From contig CALCXF010000148.1 of NCBI GenBank assembly GCA_937907685.1, positions 1-50,902 of the forward strand: a stretch of 50,902 bases of DNA. Direction: 5' to 3'. The stretch is from an uncultured Nostocoides sp. GTDB lineage: Bacteria; Actinomycetota; Actinomycetes; Actinomycetales; Dermatophilaceae. Numbering within the stretch: the stretch's first letter is position 1; every line of letters begins with the position of its first letter. Shown here one piece after another: positions 8,500 through 16,517 of the stretch. The position numbers and the translations under genes were made by a program. The notes under the pieces were generated by a model. That model saw only the letters and a program-made list of their open reading frames with translations, made no database searches and was not told the DNA's origin.

Positions 8500-8515
8500 T
8501 CGAACATGTGTTCGA
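8500..8515. promoter_or_regulatory. LexA (SOS) box
   Basis: TCGAACATGTGTTCGA: two perfect half-sites TCGAAC/GTTCGA separated by four bases, matching the actinobacterial/Gram-positive LexA consensus CGAAC-N4-GTTCG. It lies just downstream of a TAAGGT -10 (8525-8530, minus strand), so bound LexA would cover the predicted start site of the DUF6504-HEPN-dnaE2 operon. It lies on the far side of the ybaK promoter. Confidence 0.9.
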
Positions 8516-8524
8516 TCACCAGCA

Positions 8525-8530
8525 ACCTTA
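8525..8530 (-). promoter_or_regulatory. -10 hexamer of the SOS operon
   Basis: TAAGGT on the minus strand, 10 nt before the LexA box. Predicted start near 8518, within or next to the box. Confidence 0.5.
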
Positions 8531-8584
8531 GCGTGCTCCCCCGACCTCCGGTCAACCCCCGTGCCGGCTCATTACGCTGACGCC

Positions 8585-9109
8585 ATGACCCTCGAGCCCG
8601 GCGACCCGGTCCCGCTGCGTGACCTCTCCGGTCACCCCGGCGTCCGGGCCGTGCTCGAGTCGCTCTCCCTGCACCACATCACTCCAGAGGTGCGCCACCT
8701 GCCCGACGCCGTGCGCACCGCCCGCGCGGCCGCCGAGGCGCTCGGTGTGTCCCCCGCGGAGATCGCCAACAGCCTCGTCTTCGTCGCGACCACGCACGAG
8801 GGGCACACCGAGCCGCTCCTCGTCCTCGCCTCCGGCGGGCACCGAGTCGACGTGGACAAGGTCGCGGACCTCGCCGGCCTCGCCTCGGTCGCCCAGGCCG
8901 ACCCCGACTTCGTGCGCACCCACACGGGGTTCTCCATCGGCGGCGTCGCCCCCGTCGGACACCCCCGCCCCATCCGGACGATCATCGACGTCACGCTCGG
9001 CCGCTACGACACCGTGTGGGCCGCCGCGGGGCACAGCCACTCGGTCTTCGCGACGACCTACGACGAGCTCATAAGGATCACCGGCGGGCATCCGATGGAC
9101 GTCGCCTGA
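8585..9109 (+). CDS. YbaK/EbsC-type aminoacyl-tRNA deacylase
   Basis: A 174-residue single-domain protein of the YbaK/ProX editing family, which hydrolyses misacylated tRNAs such as Cys-tRNA(Pro) or Ala-tRNA(Pro). Recognisable elements are AEALGVSPAEIANSLVF, where family members carry a conserved lysine but here have an Asn-Ser, the LLVLASGGHRVDVDKVADL block, a GFSIGGVAPVGH loop and a C-terminal VWAAAGHSHSVFATTYDEL. The A-A-G-x-x-x-x-V/F-x-x-x loop is typical. The missing lysine in the SLVF block suggests altered specificity or an imperfect reading on my part. A TACGCT -10 at 8573-8578 ends 6 nt before the ATG, so the mRNA is probably leaderless. It is divergent from the SOS operon with only about 40 nt between promoters. 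Confidence 0.85.
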   Translation: MTLEPGDPVPLRDLSGHPGVRAVLESLSLHHITPEVRHLPDAVRTARAAAEALGVSPAEIANSLVFVATTHEGHTEPLLVLASGGHRVDVDKVADLAGLASVAQADPDFVRTHTGFSIGGVAPVGHPRPIRTIIDVTLGRYDTVWAAAGHSHSVFATTYDELIRITGGHPMDVA

Positions 9110-9183
9110 CGAGGTTCGTCTCGCCGAACACAACCCAGTCCGTCACCCGCACAGCGGCCCCCGACATGTGCCACCCTCGCCCC

Positions 9184-10827
9184 ATGCGACGCAGATCCAC
9201 ACCACTGCTGGCGGTCGCCCTCGCGACGGCCGGGGTCGTCCTCGGCACCGCGACGCCGCCGAGCGCCATGTCCGCGCCCGCGGGCGGGGCGCCCACGGTG
9301 GCCGCTGTCGCCGCCCCGTCCGTCTCACGCATCACCGGGGCCGACCGGTACGCCATGTCCGCCGCCGCGAGCCGGGCAGCCTTTCCACTCGGCACGACCG
9401 CCCCGGTCGTGTACCTCGTCTCCGGAACCTCTCCGTGGGAGTCGCTCAGCGCGACACCTGCCGCGGTCCGGCAAGGCGGCGCGGTCCTGCTCACCCGGCC
9501 GGACGGCATCCCCCCGGACGTCGCGACCGAGCTCGCCCGGCTCTCGCCGGACGCCATCGTGGTCGTCGGGTCGACAGCCTCGATCTCGGATGCCGTGCTG
9601 AGCCAAGCTCGGTCATACGCTGCCACCGTCCAGCGGGTGGCCGGGGCCACGCGTTACCTCACGGCTCAGGCGCTCGTGCGGCACGCCTTCCCGGCCGGGG
9701 AGGTCACCACGGCGTGGATCGCCACCGGCACCGCATGGACCGACGCGCTCGTGGGCGGGGTGGCCGCCGCCTCCCGGCGGGCGCCGCTCCTCACGGTCGA
9801 CGGCAGTGCCACCACCCTGCCCGCGACGACGGTCGACCTCATCCGCGACCTGGGCCTGACATCGGTCACCGTCGTCGGCGGACCGGTGTCCGTCTCGAGC
9901 GGGATCGAGGCCCAGCTGCGCGGCCTGCTAGGAGCCACGGCAGTGAGCCGCGCCTCGGGCGCGGACCGGTACGCCGCCGCCGCGCAGATCAACCGCCTGG
10001 CGTTTCCGTCCTTGTCGACGGGGTCGGCCCACGTCGCCACCGGACGCGGCTTCGTGGACGCGCTGGCCGGCGGCTTCCTCGCCGGTCGAACGAAGCGGCC
10101 ACTGTTCTACTCCCAGCCCTACTGCGTTCCGGAGTCGGTCCGTCCCTCGCTCCTCGCCGCGTCGGTGACCAGCGTCGTCCTCCTCGGTGGCGAGGCATCG
10201 GTCCGCAGCACTGTCGGGTCGCTGACCAGCTGTCGGAGCATTGACGCGGCCTCGAGCCTCTGGGTGCTCGTCAACAAGCGGAACCCCCTCTCGCCCAAGA
10301 CCTATCTCCCGTCCTCCCTCGTCGTGCCGTCGGTCTCCTACCCCAACGGGCAGCGACTCCGGTCCGACGCGGCGGCGGCGGTGGCCACGATGTTCTCCGC
10401 GGCCCGCGCCGAGGGCGCCGGCCGGATGTCGATCGCGAGCGGGTACCGCTCGTACTCGACCCAGTACTCGGTCTACTGGAACAGGGTGTCGACGCACGGT
10501 CAGGCGTACGCCGACGTCTGGATCGCCCGACCGGGCTACAGCGAGCACCAGACCGGACTGGGTCTCGACGTGGCGCCGGTGGGAAACGCCTCGTGCAGCT
10601 CCTACACGTGCATCGGCTCCACGCCGCAGGGCGCGTGGCTGAAGCGGAACGCCTGGCGGTTCGGTTTCGTCATCAGGTACGAGAGCGGCTACACCTCGTG
10701 GACCGGCTACAACAGTGAGCCGTGGCACCTGCGCTTCGTCGGTGGTGCACTGTCCGCCGGGTACCACCGTGGGGGATGGCACACGCTCGAGCAGTTCTTC
10801 GGCGAGCCGGCGGCGCCGACGTACTGA
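9184..10827 (+). CDS. Secreted VanY-type D,D-carboxypeptidase with three CWB2 repeats
   Basis: A 547-residue exported protein. Residues 1-35 form a Sec signal (MRRRSTPLLAVALATAGVVLG). Three cell-wall-binding type-2 repeats follow, each starting R-x-x-G-A-x-RY (RITGADRYAMSAA, RVAGATRYLTAQA, RASGADRYAAAAQ) with an IVVVGS/VTVVGGP/VVLLGGEAS strand. From about residue 355 there is an M15/VanY peptidase domain with the zinc motif SEHQTGLGLD (about residue 452) and EPWHLRF (about residue 511), which hold the His, Asp and His ligands and the catalytic Glu. It should trim the terminal D-Ala of peptidoglycan stem peptides. ATG 9184 is preceded at 6 nt by an extended -10 (TGCCACCCT, hexamer 9172-9177). 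It converges on metF. Confidence 0.9.
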   Translation: MRRRSTPLLAVALATAGVVLGTATPPSAMSAPAGGAPTVAAVAAPSVSRITGADRYAMSAAASRAAFPLGTTAPVVYLVSGTSPWESLSATPAAVRQGGAVLLTRPDGIPPDVATELARLSPDAIVVVGSTASISDAVLSQARSYAATVQRVAGATRYLTAQALVRHAFPAGEVTTAWIATGTAWTDALVGGVAAASRRAPLLTVDGSATTLPATTVDLIRDLGLTSVTVVGGPVSVSSGIEAQLRGLLGATAVSRASGADRYAAAAQINRLAFPSLSTGSAHVATGRGFVDALAGGFLAGRTKRPLFYSQPYCVPESVRPSLLAASVTSVVLLGGEASVRSTVGSLTSCRSIDAASSLWVLVNKRNPLSPKTYLPSSLVVPSVSYPNGQRLRSDAAAAVATMFSAARAEGAGRMSIASGYRSYSTQYSVYWNRVSTHGQAYADVWIARPGYSEHQTGLGLDVAPVGNASCSSYTCIGSTPQGAWLKRNAWRFGFVIRYESGYTSWTGYNSEPWHLRFVGGALSAGYHRGGWHTLEQFFGEPAAPTY

Positions 10828-10841
10828 CCCGAGTCGGTCAG
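10824..10841. terminator. Hairpin shared by vanY-like and metF stop codons
   Basis: CTGACC (10824-10829) and GGTCAG (10836-10841) form a 6-bp stem with a 6-nt loop. The vanY-like stop (TGA 10825-10827) and the metF stop (TCA on plus, 10838-10840) are inside the two arms, so the hairpin could act on both strands. No U-tract; short for a terminator. Confidence 0.4.
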
Positions 10842-11743
10842 AGCCGGAGCCGCGCGAACACCTCGCGCGTCGCCGTCGACCTGTTCATCGTGATGAAGTG
10901 GATGCCGGGCGCGCCCTCGTCGAGCATCCGCTGACCCAGCTCGGTCGCGATGTCGACACCGACCGCCCGCACGGCTGCCGGGTCGTCCTTGACCGCCTCG
11001 AGCCGGGCCACGACCGCCGGCGGCAGCGGGGTGCCCATCAGCTCGGACATCCGGTGGATCTGTCGGAGGTTCGTCACCGGCATCAGGCCCGGCGTGATCG
11101 GAAGGTCGCGCCGGAGCGCGACCCGGTCGCGCAGCCGGAGGTAGGAGTCGGCGTCGAAGACCATCTGGGTGATCGCGAAGGTCGCCCCGGCATCCGCCTT
11201 GCGGACCAGCACCTCGACGTCGTGGTCGAGGTGGGGACTGTCGGGGTGGACGTCGGGGAAGGCAGCGACGCCGATGGTGAAGTCGCCGAGCCCCCGGATG
11301 AGCGCCACCAGCTGGTCGGCGTGGTCGAGCCCCTCAGGGTGCGGCGCCCAGGGCCCACGCACGTTGCCCGGCGGGTCACCCCGCAGGGCGAGGATGTTGC
11401 GGACCCCCGATGCGGCGTACGACCCGACGACCTGGCGCACCTGCCGCACCGAGGCGCCGACGCAGGTGAGGTGGGCGAGCGGGGTCAGCGACGTCTCGTC
11501 GGCGATCCGGCCGGTGACCCGGACCGTGCGGTCCTGCGTGGTGCCGCCCGCGCCGTAGGTGACGGACACGAACGCGGGCCGGAGCCGCTCGAGCTGGCGG
11601 ATCGCGGTCCACAGCTGCGCCTCGGACTCGTCGTCGCGGGGCGGGAAGAACTCGAAGCTGATCGACGGCCGCTCCTGCGCCAGGCGCCACGGGATCGAGG
11701 CGACGAGGTGCTCGGGCCGTCCCCCTCCGCCGTGGTGCGCCAT
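10838..11743 (-). CDS. metF: 5,10-methylenetetrahydrofolate reductase
   Basis: A 301-residue FAD-dependent enzyme that reduces methylene-THF to methyl-THF for methionine synthesis. Landmarks are PSISFEFFPPRDDESEAQLW (N-terminal barrel strand with the catalytic Glu), FVSVTYGAGGTTQDRT, HLTCVGAS, NILALRGDPPG, the GVAAFPDVHPDSP segment and the ITQMVFDADSY FAD/folate region. Length and order match bacterial MetF. The ATG at 11743 follows a TACCCT -10 (11751-11756) by 7 nt, predicting a leaderless transcript. Divergent from the polyprenyl synthase gene. The same neighbour pair (Rv2172c/Rv2173) exists in M. tuberculosis. Confidence 0.95.
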   Translation of the reverse strand: MAHHGGGGRPEHLVASIPWRLAQERPSISFEFFPPRDDESEAQLWTAIRQLERLRPAFVSVTYGAGGTTQDRTVRVTGRIADETSLTPLAHLTCVGASVRQVRQVVGSYAASGVRNILALRGDPPGNVRGPWAPHPEGLDHADQLVALIRGLGDFTIGVAAFPDVHPDSPHLDHDVEVLVRKADAGATFAITQMVFDADSYLRLRDRVALRRDLPITPGLMPVTNLRQIHRMSELMGTPLPPAVVARLEAVKDDPAAVRAVGVDIATELGQRMLDEGAPGIHFITMNRSTATREVFARLRL

Positions 11744-11831
11744 GGCGGTGAGGGTAACCCAGCGCCCACGCCGTAGGCTCGGGCCAGCCACGATCCGACC
11801 GCCTCCCGGGCGGCCTCCCGAGGAGGTTCCT

Positions 11832-12917
11832 GTGCCCAGCCCGCTCGACACCGCCGACCTGCGGCGACGGGTGCAGGAGTGTCTCGACGCGGAGCTCGCG
11901 ACCCAGCGCGCGGTGCTCGCCGAGCTGGGCGCCGACGTGGACGACCTGCTCGCCGCGGTCACCGCTTTGCTCCGTGGCGGGAAACGGCTGCGCGCCGCCT
12001 TCCTCTACTGGGGTCACCGGGCCGCGGGCCGTCCCGACTCCCCCGCCCTCGTCCGGCTCGCCAGCGCGATGGAGCTGTTCCAGGCGGCGGCGCTCATCCA
12101 CGACGACGTCATGGACGACTCCGACACCAGGCGTGGGATGCCGGCCACTCACCGCGCGCTCGCGCGGCATCACGCGGAGCGGGGCTGGGACGGTGACGCC
12201 AACCGGTTCGGCCTTGCCGGGGCGGTGCTCGCCGGCAACCTCTGCCTCACGTGGACCGACGCGGTGTACTCGACCTGCGGGCTGCCCGAGGCCGACCTGG
12301 CCCGGGGACGGGCGGTGTTCGACCGGATGCGCACCCAGCTCATGGCCGGCCAGTTCCTCGACGTCGTGGAGTCCATGCGGCCCTGGCGGAACCTCGCCGA
12401 CGACGCGCGGGTCGCCCGAGCCGACCGGGTGATCCTCTACAAGAGTGCCAAGTACAGCGTCGAGCACCCGCTGCTGATCGGGGGGACGACCGGTGGCCTC
12501 GACGAACCGGGTCTTCGGGCGCTCTCACGCTACGGAGTGGCCCTCGGCCGCGCCTTCCAGCAGCGCGACGACCTCCTCGGCGTGTTCGGTGATCCCGAGC
12601 AGACGGGCAAGCCGGCGGGCGACGACCTGCGAGAGGGCAAGCGCACCGTCCTCCTGGCCCATGCCCTCGCGGGGACCGGCGCCTCGGGTCGAGCGAGGAT
12701 CGAGGCGCTCGTCGGACGCCCCGACCTGAGGGCCGGCCAGGTGGAGGAGCTGCGCCTGCTCATCGAGGCCTCGGGGGCGGTCGCCGTCGTCGAGGAAGAG
12801 ATCACCCGCCTGGCCGACTCGGCCCGGGAGACCGTTGCGACGGCATCCACCCTGGACCCGGACGCCGCCTCGGCACTGGTCGACCTCGTGGACGTGGCGA
12901 CCGCGCGCACGGCGTGA
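11832..12917 (+). CDS. Trans-isoprenyl (polyprenyl) diphosphate synthase
   Basis: A 361-residue head-to-tail prenyltransferase that condenses isopentenyl diphosphate with allylic diphosphates. LLRGGKRLRAAFL binds the diphosphate. The first aspartate-rich motif is HDDVMDDSDTRRG (about residue 95), and the second is FQQRDDLLGVFGD (about residue 250), followed by KPAGDDLREGKRT. The residues before the first motif (AMELFQAAALI) suggest a C20-type (GGPP-like) or longer product, but chain length cannot be fixed by eye. GTG 11832 is preceded by AGGAGG at 11821, and a TAGGCT -10 lies at about 11775, giving a ~45-nt leader. Equivalent position to M. tuberculosis idsA2 (Rv2173). Confidence 0.9.
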   Translation: MPSPLDTADLRRRVQECLDAELATQRAVLAELGADVDDLLAAVTALLRGGKRLRAAFLYWGHRAAGRPDSPALVRLASAMELFQAAALIHDDVMDDSDTRRGMPATHRALARHHAERGWDGDANRFGLAGAVLAGNLCLTWTDAVYSTCGLPEADLARGRAVFDRMRTQLMAGQFLDVVESMRPWRNLADDARVARADRVILYKSAKYSVEHPLLIGGTTGGLDEPGLRALSRYGVALGRAFQQRDDLLGVFGDPEQTGKPAGDDLREGKRTVLLAHALAGTGASGRARIEALVGRPDLRAGQVEELRLLIEASGAVAVVEEEITRLADSARETVATASTLDPDAASALVDLVDVATARTA

Positions 12918-12977
12918 GGTCCGACGGGCGCGTCCGGCTGCCGACGAGGCCGCCTCCCGCCCCGATGGTGTGAGCGC

Positions 12978-13370
12978 CTAGAAGGCCTCCTCCATGGCGC
13001 GGCGACGGACCTCGGTCTTGAACCCGGCCCGGATGGCGTCGAGGGGCGTCCCGGGAACCGGCAGCGTCTCGTCGCGGGTGTGCAGCCACCGGAGGATCTC
13101 CTCGTCGGACATCCCTCCGTCCGCGAGCACCGTGAAGGTGCCCTTGAGGGCGTGCAGGGGCCCCTCGCTGTCGACGAACCCCGCGGGCACGCCGAGGACC
13201 CGCCGCTCCCCGACACGGTGCGCGAGGAGCTCGCGGTCCTCGACGAAGCGACGCACGCTGGAGAGTGGGACGCCGAGCCGGTCGGCGAGGTCGGGAAACG
13301 TCAGCCACTCGCCCACGAGGGACTCGACATCCGGTTCGCCGCCCGGGGCGCCCGGCGGTTGTTCGCTCAC
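12978..13370 (-). CDS. Rv2175c-type winged-helix DNA-binding protein
   Basis: A 130-residue protein. EWLTFPDLADRLGVPLSSVRRFVEDREL is a helix-turn-helix of MerR/excisionase style, followed by an RVGERRVLGVPAGFV wing and a C-terminal block (KGTFTVLADGGMSDEEILRWL). This order matches M. tuberculosis Rv2175c, a DNA-binding protein phosphorylated by the adjacent kinase PknL. Here too a Ser/Thr kinase gene is divergent. GTG 13370 has an extended -10 (TGGCACCCT, hexamer 13378-13383) 7 nt upstream. The strongly basic end (KTEVRRRAMEEAF) is conserved-looking. Longer in-frame starts up to 13667 read through the intergenic repeats and were rejected. Confidence 0.85.
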   Translation of the reverse strand: MSEQPPGAPGGEPDVESLVGEWLTFPDLADRLGVPLSSVRRFVEDRELLAHRVGERRVLGVPAGFVDSEGPLHALKGTFTVLADGGMSDEEILRWLHTRDETLPVPGTPLDAIRAGFKTEVRRRAMEEAF

Positions 13371-13467
13371 GAGCCACAGGGTGCCACAGCGCCGGGGACA
13401 CGGCGGAGGTGGTGCCGGGGCAAGGTCCACCAGGGGTTTGATGCCGGGCGGTAACCTCACCTCAGAC

Positions 13468-13499
13468 ATCACATCTGTCACACCTATCGCATCTGTCAC
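13468..13499 (-). promoter_or_regulatory. Direct-repeat operator candidate between Rv2175c-like and kinase genes
   Basis: On the minus strand GTGACAGATGCGAT (13499-13486) is followed after AGGT by GTGACAGATGTGAT (13481-13468): a 14-nt word repeated with one mismatch at an 18-bp period. It is unusually AT-richer than its surroundings and sits ~85-115 bp upstream of the minus-strand start and ~135 bp upstream of the kinase start. It looks like a tandem binding site; the Rv2175c-like protein itself is one candidate ligand. Inference. Confidence 0.5.
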
Positions 13500-13632
13500 T
13501 GCCGGACCCACGGATGGCCAGGCGGACGCCGCGGGAACGAGCGACACAGCGCCCACGGCATTCCACTCGAGGAGCACGTGAGCCGCAACGGACGGGAGAG
13601 GGCGGGTGAGCGGTCCTACGTACACTCCTACG

Positions 13633-15564
13633 GTGCCATCCTCCGGCGACGCGCTCATCGGGCGCACCCTCGACGGCCGCTACCGCGTGCTGCGTCGCAT
13701 CGCCGACGGCGGGATGGCCACGGTGTACCTCGCCGTCGACGAGCGCCTCGACCGCGAGGTCGCGCTCAAGGTGATGCGCGCGCACCTCGTCCACGACGAG
13801 AGCTTCGTCACCCGGTTCCGACGTGAGGCGCGCTCCTCGGCGTCGCTGTCCCACCCCAACGTCGTGGCCGTCTTCGACCAGGGGGAGGACGACGGCAACG
13901 TCTTCCTCGCGATGGAGTACGTCCCGGGGCAGACGCTGCGGGAGGTGTTGCGGGCCGAAGGGCCGCTCAGCCCCCGTGCCGCCCTCGACGTCCTGGAGCC
14001 GGTGCTCCTCGCCCTCGCCGAGGCACACTCCAAGGGACTCATCCACCGCGACGTCAAACCCGAGAACGTCATCCTCAACACGAACGGCACGGTGAAGGTG
14101 GCCGACTTCGGGCTCGCCCGCGCGGTGTCGAGCCACACCATGACGAGCTCTTCAGGGCTGCTCCTCGGGACGGTCGCCTACCTCTCCCCTGAGCAGGTCG
14201 AGCGCGGTATCGCGGACCCCCGCTCCGACGTCTACGCGGCAGGGCTCGTGCTCTTCGAGATGGTCACCGGCACGAAGGCGTTCACCGGTGACACGGCGAT
14301 CCACGTCGCCTACCAGCACGTCCACGGAGGGGTACCCGTGCCCTCTGCCCGGGTGCCGGAGCTGCCGCCCGAGCTCGACGAGCTGGTGGCCGTCGCGACG
14401 GCGCGCGACCCCGACCAGCGGCCGGCGGACGCCGCCGCCTTCCTCGCCCTGGTGCGGCGGACCAGGACGACGCTCAGCCTCGAGGCCCTCGACGCCCGAC
14501 CCGAGGGAGCGGCCGCGGCGGCCGCCGCGTCCGTCCCCACGTCGACCGCGGCCCTGCCGCTGCACGGAACCGGCCAACGAGCCTCCGGCGCTGCGACCGG
14601 TGTCGTGACGCGTCCTCGGTCGGACACGACGGCCATGAGCATCCCCCCGCCGCCGCTCGAGGGCGTCGTCGTCGCCGGTCCTCAGCGGCGTCCCCGCCGC
14701 TGGTGGCCGGCCCTCGTCGGCTCGGCCCTGGTGGCGGCCCTCACCGCATGGTTCTTCATCCTGGGTCCGGGTGCCACCGCCACCGTTCCCTCGGTGGTGG
14801 GTCGCGCCCAGGCGGAGGCCGTCCAGGCCGTGCGGGCGGCATCCCTGCAGCCGTCCGTGTCCGAGACGTTCGACGAGAAGGTCCCAGCCGGGCAGGTCGT
14901 GTCGGTCGACCCCGCTGCCGGGAGGACGGTGCAGCGTGGGACGGAGGTGAGCCTCGTCGTCTCCAAGGGTCCGGAGCGGTATGCCGTCCCGCCGGTGGTG
15001 GGCATGACCCTCGCCGAGGCACGGGCCCGGATCACGGGGGTCAACCTCAAGGTCGGGAAGGTCAGCGAGGCGTTCAACGAGAAGGTCCCCCAGGGGCAGG
15101 TCGTGTCGGCGAAGCCCGGGCCCGGCGCCAGCCTCAAGAAGGGGACGGCGGTCGCGCTGACCGTCAGCAAGGGCCGCAAGCCGATCGAGGTCCCGGACCT
15201 CACGGGCAAGGACGCCAAGGGCGCCGCCCGCACACTCAAGGAGCTGGGGCTCAAGGTCGACTCGGGGACGCAGGAGAACAGCGACACCGTCCCCGCGGGC
15301 GGCGTCATCCGGCAGGAGCCGCGGGACGGCACCCTCTTCCGCGGCGACACCGTGCGGCTCGTCGTGTCCAAGGGGCCCGTCCTCGTGGACGTGCCCAACG
15401 TCGTGGGCCAGCAGGTGGAGGAAGCCCGCCGGATCCTCGAGGCGGCGGGGTTCACGGTGAATGTGCAACGGGCCCTGGGCGGCTTCTTCGCGACGGTCCG
15501 CCTGCAGGACCCCGCGGGTGGCCAGGCGCCCAAGGGCAGCACCGTCACCGTGACGATCGTCTGA
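13633..15564 (+). CDS. PASTA-domain Ser/Thr protein kinase
   Basis: A 643-residue membrane kinase. The cytosolic kinase domain (about residues 11-275) has the Gly-rich loop IADGGMATVYLA, VALKVM with the ATP lysine (K46), HRDVKPENV (138-146), DFG (158-160) and an activation loop with THTM-like sites (SSHTMTSSSG). A Pro/Ala/Thr linker leads to one helix (about 357-377), then four extracellular PASTA repeats starting near residues 383, 450, 520 and 588, the expected peptidoglycan/lipid II sensors. The layout resembles PknB/Stk1, although the locus is that of mycobacterial PknL. GTG 13633 is chosen because TACACT (13621-13626) ends 6 nt before it. A second GTG at 13606, preceded by GGGAGAGG, would add nine residues. 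Confidence 0.92.
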   Translation: MPSSGDALIGRTLDGRYRVLRRIADGGMATVYLAVDERLDREVALKVMRAHLVHDESFVTRFRREARSSASLSHPNVVAVFDQGEDDGNVFLAMEYVPGQTLREVLRAEGPLSPRAALDVLEPVLLALAEAHSKGLIHRDVKPENVILNTNGTVKVADFGLARAVSSHTMTSSSGLLLGTVAYLSPEQVERGIADPRSDVYAAGLVLFEMVTGTKAFTGDTAIHVAYQHVHGGVPVPSARVPELPPELDELVAVATARDPDQRPADAAAFLALVRRTRTTLSLEALDARPEGAAAAAAASVPTSTAALPLHGTGQRASGAATGVVTRPRSDTTAMSIPPPPLEGVVVAGPQRRPRRWWPALVGSALVAALTAWFFILGPGATATVPSVVGRAQAEAVQAVRAASLQPSVSETFDEKVPAGQVVSVDPAAGRTVQRGTEVSLVVSKGPERYAVPPVVGMTLAEARARITGVNLKVGKVSEAFNEKVPQGQVVSAKPGPGASLKKGTAVALTVSKGRKPIEVPDLTGKDAKGAARTLKELGLKVDSGTQENSDTVPAGGVIRQEPRDGTLFRGDTVRLVVSKGPVLVDVPNVVGQQVEEARRILEAAGFTVNVQRALGGFFATVRLQDPAGGQAPKGSTVTVTIV

Positions 15565-15570
15565 CGAGTC

Positions 15571-16491
15571 GTGTCGGCTCCCCCCGGGCGTGCCCGGCTC
15601 GCCACCGCGCTGCTCCTCGGCGTGACCGCGGTCTGGGGCTCCACGTTCTTCCTCATCCGGGACCTCGTCGAGAGCGTGCCGCCGGCTGACTTCCTCGCCG
15701 TGCGCTTCGGCATCGCCGCCGTCGTGATGTTCCTCCTGTTCCGGCGCCAGACCCTGGCGCTGAGCCGACGTGAGCTGCGGCTGGGGGTCGTGCTCGGCGT
15801 GCTCTACGGCCTCGCCCAGGTGCTCCAGACCATGGGCCTGCAGCACACCGACGCCTCCGTCTCCGGCTTCATCACCGGCACCTACGTCGTGCTCACGCCC
15901 CTGCTCGCGGCCGTGGTGCTGCGCGACCACGTCGCTCCCGTCACCTGGGGCGCAGTGGCGCTCGCGACCGCCGGGATCGCGCTGCTCTCGCTGCAAGGCC
16001 TCGCCGTGGGGCTCGGCGAGGCGCTCACCCTGGTCGCCGCCGTGCTGTATGCCGGCCACATCGTCGCGCTCGGCCGCTGGTCCACCCCACGGGCCGCCGT
16101 CGGCCTCGCGACGGTCCAAGCGGGGGTCATCACCGTCGTCACGTCGGTCGCGGCGGTACCCGACGGGCTCACGCTTCCCAGTGATGGTGGTCAGTGGGCC
16201 TCCCTCCTGTACATGGCGCTGGCCGCGGGGGCGCTCGCCCTGTGGGCCCAGACCTGGGCGCAGGCCCACCTCACCGCGACGAGGGCGGCGATCGTCATGG
16301 CGATGGAGCCGGTCTTCGCCGCCTTCTTCGCGGTCGTCCTCGGGGGCGAGGACCTCACCCGCCGGATGCTCGTCGGCGGCGCGCTCGTCGTCGCGGCGAT
16401 GTACCTCGTGGAGCTGCGGTCGACGTCGCGCGACCCGACGGCGACGGCCGCGGAGGACCCTCCGGTCGAGGCGCTGCACCACGACGTGTGA
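15571..16491 (+). CDS. EamA/DMT-family transporter
   Basis: A 306-residue polytopic membrane protein with about ten helices and two tandem EamA repeats. The first repeat begins TALLLGVTAVWGSTFFLIRDLVE and PPADFLAVRFGIAA; the second ends with AAIVMAMEPVFAAFFAVVLGGE, the conserved EP-x-F-A-x-x-x-x-x-x-G-E signature. It probably exports a metabolite or amino acid; the substrate is unknown. The GTG start lies only 6 nt past the kinase stop, so it is likely in the same transcript. It converges on the deazaflavin oxidoreductase gene with 26 nt between stops and no convincing hairpin. Confidence 0.9.
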   Translation: MSAPPGRARLATALLLGVTAVWGSTFFLIRDLVESVPPADFLAVRFGIAAVVMFLLFRRQTLALSRRELRLGVVLGVLYGLAQVLQTMGLQHTDASVSGFITGTYVVLTPLLAAVVLRDHVAPVTWGAVALATAGIALLSLQGLAVGLGEALTLVAAVLYAGHIVALGRWSTPRAAVGLATVQAGVITVVTSVAAVPDGLTLPSDGGQWASLLYMALAAGALALWAQTWAQAHLTATRAAIVMAMEPVFAAFFAVVLGGEDLTRRMLVGGALVVAAMYLVELRSTSRDPTATAAEDPPVEALHHDV

Positions 16492-16517
16492 GTGCGGCGT
16501 GGGACGGACCGCCTGGT

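Noticed and set aside
9166-9183. ATG at 9166 as start of the VanY-like protein
   Set aside because: It would precede the extended -10 (TGCCACCCT), and the signal peptide begins naturally at 9184.
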